From JBJYIN01 sp046237015 (GTDB lineage Bacteria; Pseudomonadota; Gammaproteobacteria; Enterobacterales; Enterobacteriaceae), in NCBI RefSeq assembly GCF_046237015.1, contig NZ_JBJYIN010000013.1:66791-130790 (forward strand): 64,000 nucleotides of DNA. The letters are read 5' to 3'. The notes under the pieces were generated by a model. That model did no database searches and was not told where the DNA came from. It was given only the letters and a program-made list of their open reading frames with translations. A program made the position numbers and the translations under genes. This document shows positions 59,675 through 64,000 of this stretch, in pieces; the first letter of the stretch is position 1; every line of letters starts with the position of its first letter.

Positions 59675-59864
59675 GCAATGAATTGTGGATATAATGTTAA
59701 TTTTTTGCAAATGGATGATTAATTTTTTGCCATTAGGATCACAAAGCACTGAACGCTGCCGTTGGAACAGCGCTGTGTTAAAATAGGAAGGTTGTACTGT
59801 TTTCACCGTATGTATGGTGATGAATGATGTTATGACAAACGTGTTGTGACGAACGGGGATACCC

Positions 59865-61196
59865 ATGGAAAAGCTGGCTTCATTATATGAGCACCATCTG
59901 GCAACTTTGCAGAAACGTACGCAGGTTCTCTTAGCACGGTATCAACTTGATGCGTTGCTAATTCATTCCGGCGAGTTCTTGACCGTATTTCTGGACGATC
60001 ACGACTATCCTTTTAAGGTTAATCCACAGTTTAAAGCGTGGGTGCCTGTTACTCAGGTTCCTCATTGCTGGCTATGGGTAGATGGCGTTAATCCGCCAAA
60101 ACTATGGTTCTATTCGCCGGTTGATTACTGGCATAACGTTGCGTCAGTACCAGACAGTTTCTGGACGAAGAATATTGATATTTCGGTTTTGCGCCATGCC
60201 GATGACATCGGGGGATTACTCCCCGCGCAACGCCAGCGTGTCGCTTATATTGGCTATACCCCGCAACGGGCGCTGAGCTTGGGAATCCAGCAGGAAAATA
60301 TTAACCCTCAGGGCATTCTGGATTATCTACACTATCATCGTGCTTATAAAACAGACTATGAACTGGCCTGTATGCGGGAGGCACAGAAAACAGCGGTGGT
60401 TGGGCATCGTGCTGCACATGAAGCCTTCCTTTCTGGTATGAGTGAGTTCGATATCAATCAGGCATATCTGACGGCGACAGGCCATCGTGATACTGATGTC
60501 CCCTACGATAATATCATCGCCCTGAATGAACACGCTGCGGTGTTGCACTATACCCAGCTTGAGCATCATGTTCCGTCTGAAGTGCGCAGTTTTCTGATTG
60601 ATGCAGGGGCTGAATATAATGGTTATGCCGCTGATTTAACCCGGACATATTCCTCTCTAAGCGACAATGCTTATGCCGCTCTGGTGAAGGATATGAATCA
60701 AGAACAGCTTAACCTGATTGAGACGATTCAGTCTGGCGTTCGCTATACCGATTACCATTTGCAGATGCATCAGCGCATTGCAAAACTACTGATATCCCAC
60801 CAGTTGATTCAGGGTATCAGTGAAGAGGCTATTGTAGCAAACGGGTTAACGACGCCTTTCTTCCCTCATGGATTAGGCCACCCTTTAGGATTGCAGGTCC
60901 ATGATGTTGCCGGTTTTATGCAGGATGATGATGGCACTCATTTGGCCGCACCCGCTGGCCATCCTTATTTGCGGTGCACTCGGGTTCTTGAACCCGGTAT
61001 GGTGTTAACTATTGAACCAGGGTTTTACTTCATTGAGTCATTGCTTGAGCCTTGGCGCTCAGGAGCGTTCAGCAAACATTTTGACTGGCAGAGGATTGAT
61101 GCGCTAAAACCGTTTGGGGGTATTCGCATTGAAGATAATATCGTCATCCACGAAAAACGTATTGAAAACATGACACGCGATCAGAATCTGGCCTGA
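59865..61196 (+). CDS. pepQ: Xaa-Pro dipeptidase PepQ
   Basis: 443 residues, equal to E. coli. Pita-bread aminopeptidase fold: metal ligands in LIDAGAEYNGYAADLTRTY (two Asp), FPHGLGHPLGLQVHD (His), LTIEPGFYF (Glu) and GGIRIEDNIV (Glu). It splits dipeptides with C-terminal proline and has side activity on organophosphate esters in studied members. It is divergent from fadB and its stop overlaps the yigZ start by one base. Confidence 0.97.
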   Translation: MEKLASLYEHHLATLQKRTQVLLARYQLDALLIHSGEFLTVFLDDHDYPFKVNPQFKAWVPVTQVPHCWLWVDGVNPPKLWFYSPVDYWHNVASVPDSFWTKNIDISVLRHADDIGGLLPAQRQRVAYIGYTPQRALSLGIQQENINPQGILDYLHYHRAYKTDYELACMREAQKTAVVGHRAAHEAFLSGMSEFDINQAYLTATGHRDTDVPYDNIIALNEHAAVLHYTQLEHHVPSEVRSFLIDAGAEYNGYAADLTRTYSSLSDNAYAALVKDMNQEQLNLIETIQSGVRYTDYHLQMHQRIAKLLISHQLIQGISEEAIVANGLTTPFFPHGLGHPLGLQVHDVAGFMQDDDGTHLAAPAGHPYLRCTRVLEPGMVLTIEPGFYFIESLLEPWRSGAFSKHFDWQRIDALKPFGGIRIEDNIVIHEKRIENMTRDQNLA

Positions 61197-61810
61197 TGCA
61201 GAGCTATCCTGTTCCTATTGAGTCAGTGACTTTCAATGAGGAAGTTAAGAAAAGCCGTTTTATCACTTTGCTGTCACCGACTCAGGGTATTGAGTGTGCA
61301 AAAAGCTTTATTCAGCAGGTACGAGAATGGCATCCTGCCGCCAGTCATCATTGTTGGGCGTTTGTAGCTGGTGCGCCCAATGATTCTCAACAGCTTGGGT
61401 TTTCTGACGATGGCGAGCCATCGGGAACAGCCGGAAAGCCAATGTTAGCCCAATTAATGGGAAGTGGGCTTGGGGAAATTACTGCCGTTGTTGTCCGTTA
61501 TTACGGTGGTGTGCAACTGGGAACCGGCGGATTAGTCAAGGCCTATGGTGGCGGTGTTCAACAGGCGTTAAAGTTGATGCCGCAGCAAGAGAAAGTATTA
61601 CAGAAAGAATACGCTTTACGATGTGACTATGCGTTGCTCGCACCGGTTGAGGCATTGATCTATCAGGTCGGCGGGCAAATTTTGCATAGTGAGTATGATA
61701 CGGAGGTGACCTTACGGTTGTCTATCCCCGTGAGTGGGGTAGACAAGGTGGCTGTGAGGTTACGTGATTTGAGTCGCGGTTCATTGCATTTGTTGCCAAT
61801 TTCACAATAA
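61196..61810 (+). CDS. yigZ: IMPACT family protein YigZ
   Basis: 204 residues. The UPF0029 signature is clear: SDDGEPSGTAGKPMLAQLMGSGLGEITAVVVRYYGGVQLGTGGLVKAYG, about 77-125. The second, ferredoxin-like domain follows (about 140-200). Related to the eukaryotic IMPACT translation regulator; the bacterial function is unsettled. Start overlaps the pepQ stop (TGATG), and trkH follows after 40 bases, the conserved pepQ-yigZ-trkH-hemG order. Confidence 0.95.
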   Translation: MQSYPVPIESVTFNEEVKKSRFITLLSPTQGIECAKSFIQQVREWHPAASHHCWAFVAGAPNDSQQLGFSDDGEPSGTAGKPMLAQLMGSGLGEITAVVVRYYGGVQLGTGGLVKAYGGGVQQALKLMPQQEKVLQKEYALRCDYALLAPVEALIYQVGGQILHSEYDTEVTLRLSIPVSGVDKVAVRLRDLSRGSLHLLPISQ

Positions 61811-61850
61811 TTCCAGCGCTGTTTTATGGATCACTAAGGAATACTCTGCA

Positions 61851-63302
61851 ATGCATTTGCGTGCCATAACCCGAATTGTCGGCCTGCTGGTTATCCTTTT
61901 TTCCGGGACAATGTTTATTCCCGGGCTGGTGGCCTTAATTTATCGCGATGGCGCAGGGCGAGCTTTCACTGAAACGTTTTTTGTTGCATTGGCTATTGGG
62001 ATCATCCTCTGGTTTCCTAATCGTAAGCAGCGTAATGAATTAAAATCACGAGAAGGATTTTTGATTGTTGTCCTGTTTTGGACGGTACTCGGCAGCGTTG
62101 GTGCGCTACCCTTCCTGTTTGCAGAGCATCCCAACCTTGGGGTAACGGATGCTTTTTTCGAATCGTTTTCTGGTCTGACGACAACGGGGGCCACGACGCT
62201 GGTGGGGTTGGACTCACTCCCCAAAGCTATCCTGTTTTATCGTCAAATGCTGCAATGGTTTGGCGGTATGGGGATCATCGTTCTGGCCGTTGCTATTTTG
62301 CCTATTCTGGGCGTTGGTGGGATGCAACTTTACCGCGCCGAAATGCCGGGTCCTTTGAAGGACAATAAGATGCGCCCCAGAATAGCGGATACAGCAAAGA
62401 CTCTATGGCTAATCTACCTTTTGCTTACCATCGCCTGCGCTGTTTCGCTGTGGTTGGCTGGAATGCCGGTTTTTGATGCGATTGGACATAGCTTTTCGAC
62501 GGTATCGGTAGGTGGTTTTTCCACGCATGATGCAAGCATTGGCTATTTTAATAGTCCGACAATCAATACCATTATTGCCATCTTTTTGCTGATATCTGGC
62601 TGCAATTTTGGTTTGCACTTTGCCGTATTAAGTGGACGTAGTCTTCGTGTTTATTGGCGGGATCCAGAATTCCGGATGTTCATTTTTGTCCAAATGTCTC
62701 TGGTCGCGGTATGCACGGTTGTACTGTGGTTCCACAATGTATATGCCAGCGGGATGCAAACGTTGAATCAGGCATTTTTTCAGGTTGTATCTATGGCGAC
62801 GACGGCTGGTTTTATGACAGATAGCATCGCTTCATGGCCTCTTTTTCTACCCGTGCTGTTACTTTGCGCTGCCTTCATTGGTGGATGTGCAGGATCGACG
62901 GGAGGGGGATTGAAGGTGATTCGCATTTTGTTGCTGTTCCTGCAAGGTCATCGTGAGTTGAAACGATTGGTTCATCCCAATGCGGTTTATACAATTAAAT
63001 TAGGGCATCGTGCTTTGCCTGAAAGAATTTTGGAAGCCGTATGGGGCTTTTTTTCCGCTTATGCCTTGGTTTTTATCGTCAGTATGCTGGCAGTTATTGC
63101 GACAGGCGTAGATGATTTTTCTGCTTTTGCCGCGGTAGCTGCAACATTAAATAATTTAGGGCCGGGATTAGGGGCTGTCGCGGAGAATTTCACTTCTATG
63201 AATGATGCTGCGAAGTGGATACTAATCCTGACAATGTTGTTCGGGCGTTTGGAAGTTTTTACTCTTTTAGTCTTATTCACGCCGACTTTCTGGCGTGAAT
63301 AA
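61851..63302 (+). CDS. trkH: Potassium uptake protein TrkH
   Basis: 483 residues, the E. coli length. About ten membrane helices are arranged as four M1-P-M2 repeats. Selectivity-filter loops are at FSGLTTTGATTLVGLD, FSTVSVGGFSTHD, SMATTAGFMTDS and ATLNNLGPGLGAV. TrkH is the channel-like subunit of the Trk K+ uptake system and needs the nucleotide-binding TrkA, whose gene is not in this window. hemG follows 20 bases later. Confidence 0.97.
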   Translation: MHLRAITRIVGLLVILFSGTMFIPGLVALIYRDGAGRAFTETFFVALAIGIILWFPNRKQRNELKSREGFLIVVLFWTVLGSVGALPFLFAEHPNLGVTDAFFESFSGLTTTGATTLVGLDSLPKAILFYRQMLQWFGGMGIIVLAVAILPILGVGGMQLYRAEMPGPLKDNKMRPRIADTAKTLWLIYLLLTIACAVSLWLAGMPVFDAIGHSFSTVSVGGFSTHDASIGYFNSPTINTIIAIFLLISGCNFGLHFAVLSGRSLRVYWRDPEFRMFIFVQMSLVAVCTVVLWFHNVYASGMQTLNQAFFQVVSMATTAGFMTDSIASWPLFLPVLLLCAAFIGGCAGSTGGGLKVIRILLLFLQGHRELKRLVHPNAVYTIKLGHRALPERILEAVWGFFSAYALVFIVSMLAVIATGVDDFSAFAAVAATLNNLGPGLGAVAENFTSMNDAAKWILILTMLFGRLEVFTLLVLFTPTFWRE

Positions 63303-63322
63303 CGTGATAAAGGAATCGCATA

Positions 63323-63862
63323 ATGAAGGCGTTGATTTTGTTTTCAAGTAAGGATGGGCAAACCAGAGCGATAGCCTCTTTTATTGCCAATAGCTTAAAG
63401 GGAACGCTGGAGTGTGATGTAATCAATTTACTTAATGCACATGATAGTGATTTAACTAAATATGGCTGTGTTCTAATTGGTGCATCTGTGCGATATGGGC
63501 GCTTTCACCCGGCGCTTGAGCAATTTATTCGCCATAACCTCTCCTCCTTACAAAGCATGCCGAGCGCCTTTTTTTCCGTCAATCTCACGGCCCGTAAGCC
63601 TGATAAGCGTTCTGCCCAGACAAATGCCTATACACGCAAGTTTCTATTACATTCACCTTGGCAACCGAATTTGTGTGGTGTATTCGCGGGGGCACTACGT
63701 TATCCGCGTTATCGCTGGTTTGATCGCGTGATGATTCAGCTTATTATGCGTATGACCGGCGGGGAGACGGATAAGACTAAAGAAATTGAATATACAGATT
63801 GGCAGCAGGTCACTCGGTTTGCACAAGACTTTTCCCAATTAGCGGCGAAAAATCCGGCATAA
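63323..63862 (+). CDS. hemG: Menaquinone-dependent protoporphyrinogen oxidase HemG
   Basis: 179 residues (181 in E. coli). Flavodoxin-like: ALILFSSKDGQTRAIASFIA is the FMN phosphate loop, GASVRYGRFHPALEQFI the middle motif, and AFFSVNLTARKPDKRSAQTN the long insert loop that marks HemG. It oxidises protoporphyrinogen IX, passing electrons to quinones at the inner membrane. It is the last protein gene before the rRNA operon promoter, as in E. coli near rrnA. Confidence 0.96.
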   Translation: MKALILFSSKDGQTRAIASFIANSLKGTLECDVINLLNAHDSDLTKYGCVLIGASVRYGRFHPALEQFIRHNLSSLQSMPSAFFSVNLTARKPDKRSAQTNAYTRKFLLHSPWQPNLCGVFAGALRYPRYRWFDRVMIQLIMRMTGGETDKTKEIEYTDWQQVTRFAQDFSQLAAKNPA

Positions 63863-63925
63863 CGCCGCCTTTTACTGCGCTTTGCTGAAAAAATCCCCAC
63901 TCGATAATTTTTTTGCATTTAGCGC

Positions 63926-63953
63926 TTGTCAGGCGGCGAGAAGTGCCTATAAT
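63926..63953 (+). promoter_or_regulatory. rRNA operon P1 promoter
   Basis: TTGTCA, 16 bases, TATAAT, then the GC-rich discriminator GCGCCTCC and CACTGACACGG. This is the form of E. coli rrn P1 promoters, including the 16-base spacer and the strong-response discriminator. AT-rich sequence upstream (63885-63920) is a likely UP element with Fis sites not resolved. The 16S rRNA gene itself begins beyond the window. Confidence 0.92.
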
Positions 63954-64000
63954 GCGCCTCCACTGACACGGCAACAGCGATTCGCAGTTGTGGTGAACAG

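Noticed and set aside
63863..64000. Start of the 16S rRNA gene
   Set aside because: Only the promoter and early leader are present; mature 16S sequence lies beyond the window. No tRNA gene was recognised in the window either.

Overview
The window is ordinary enterobacterial chromosome. Protein similarity and gene order point to a soft-rot Pectobacterium or a very close relative. That identification is from recognised families and synteny, not from a database search. Almost all of it is core genome. The clearly variable parts are the AT-rich distal end of the LPS core cluster (about 1-4000), the gap between waaL and waaQ (7003-7497), a patch of small or orphan genes (19570-20870) and a repeat-rich gap between metE and a chemoreceptor gene (25863-26960).

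Layout. 1-11769: a leftward LPS core cluster, hldD-waaF-waaC-waaL, then a JUMPstart/ops element and waaQ-waaG-waaP, a phosphoethanolamine transferase, a GT8 glycosyltransferase, a WaaZ-like protein and a truncated glycosyltransferase. 11879-16240: DUF2207 membrane protein, yibQ, envC (leftward). 16589-19568: yibN, secB, gpsA, cysE. 19570-21507: two doubtful tiny ORFs, a lipoprotein and pagP. 21753-25862: biotin transporter yigM, metR and metE. 25863-28625: modular hairpin repeats, a FliA-type promoter and a methyl-accepting chemotaxis protein. 28715-31282: ysgA, udp and a tyrosine-phosphatase-like gene. 31480-35908: hscC (Hsp70), a J-like/TPR protein and a DUF1266 protein in one overlapping operon. 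35980-43550: ppc, argE, argCBH. 43770-56075: rmuC, ubiE-ubiJ-ubiB, tatABC, tatD, hemB, rfaH, ubiD, fre and a secreted alpha/beta hydrolase. 56267-63862: fadBA, pepQ, yigZ, trkH, hemG. The window ends in the P1 promoter of a ribosomal RNA operon (63926-63953).

How the genes work together. The LPS cluster builds and decorates the inner and outer core. Its distal half carries the ops signal read by the antiterminator RfaH, whose gene is also present (52099-52587). pagP further modifies lipid A. EnvC and probably YibQ act on the envelope during division. metR/metE and argE/argCBH keep their divergent regulated promoters, with tandem Met boxes before metE and two ARG boxes between argE and argC. 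ubiE/J/B/D serve ubiquinone synthesis, and tatABC is the folded-protein exporter. fadBA carries an intact FadR operator.

I found no convincing undescribed defence, toxin or secretion system. The best leads are the chain of short hairpins at 25922-26264, whose three modules keep their pairing while their stem sequences differ, the HscC/J-like/DUF1266 operon with a non-canonical HPD region, and a tiny Cys-rich peptide candidate at 20421-20519.
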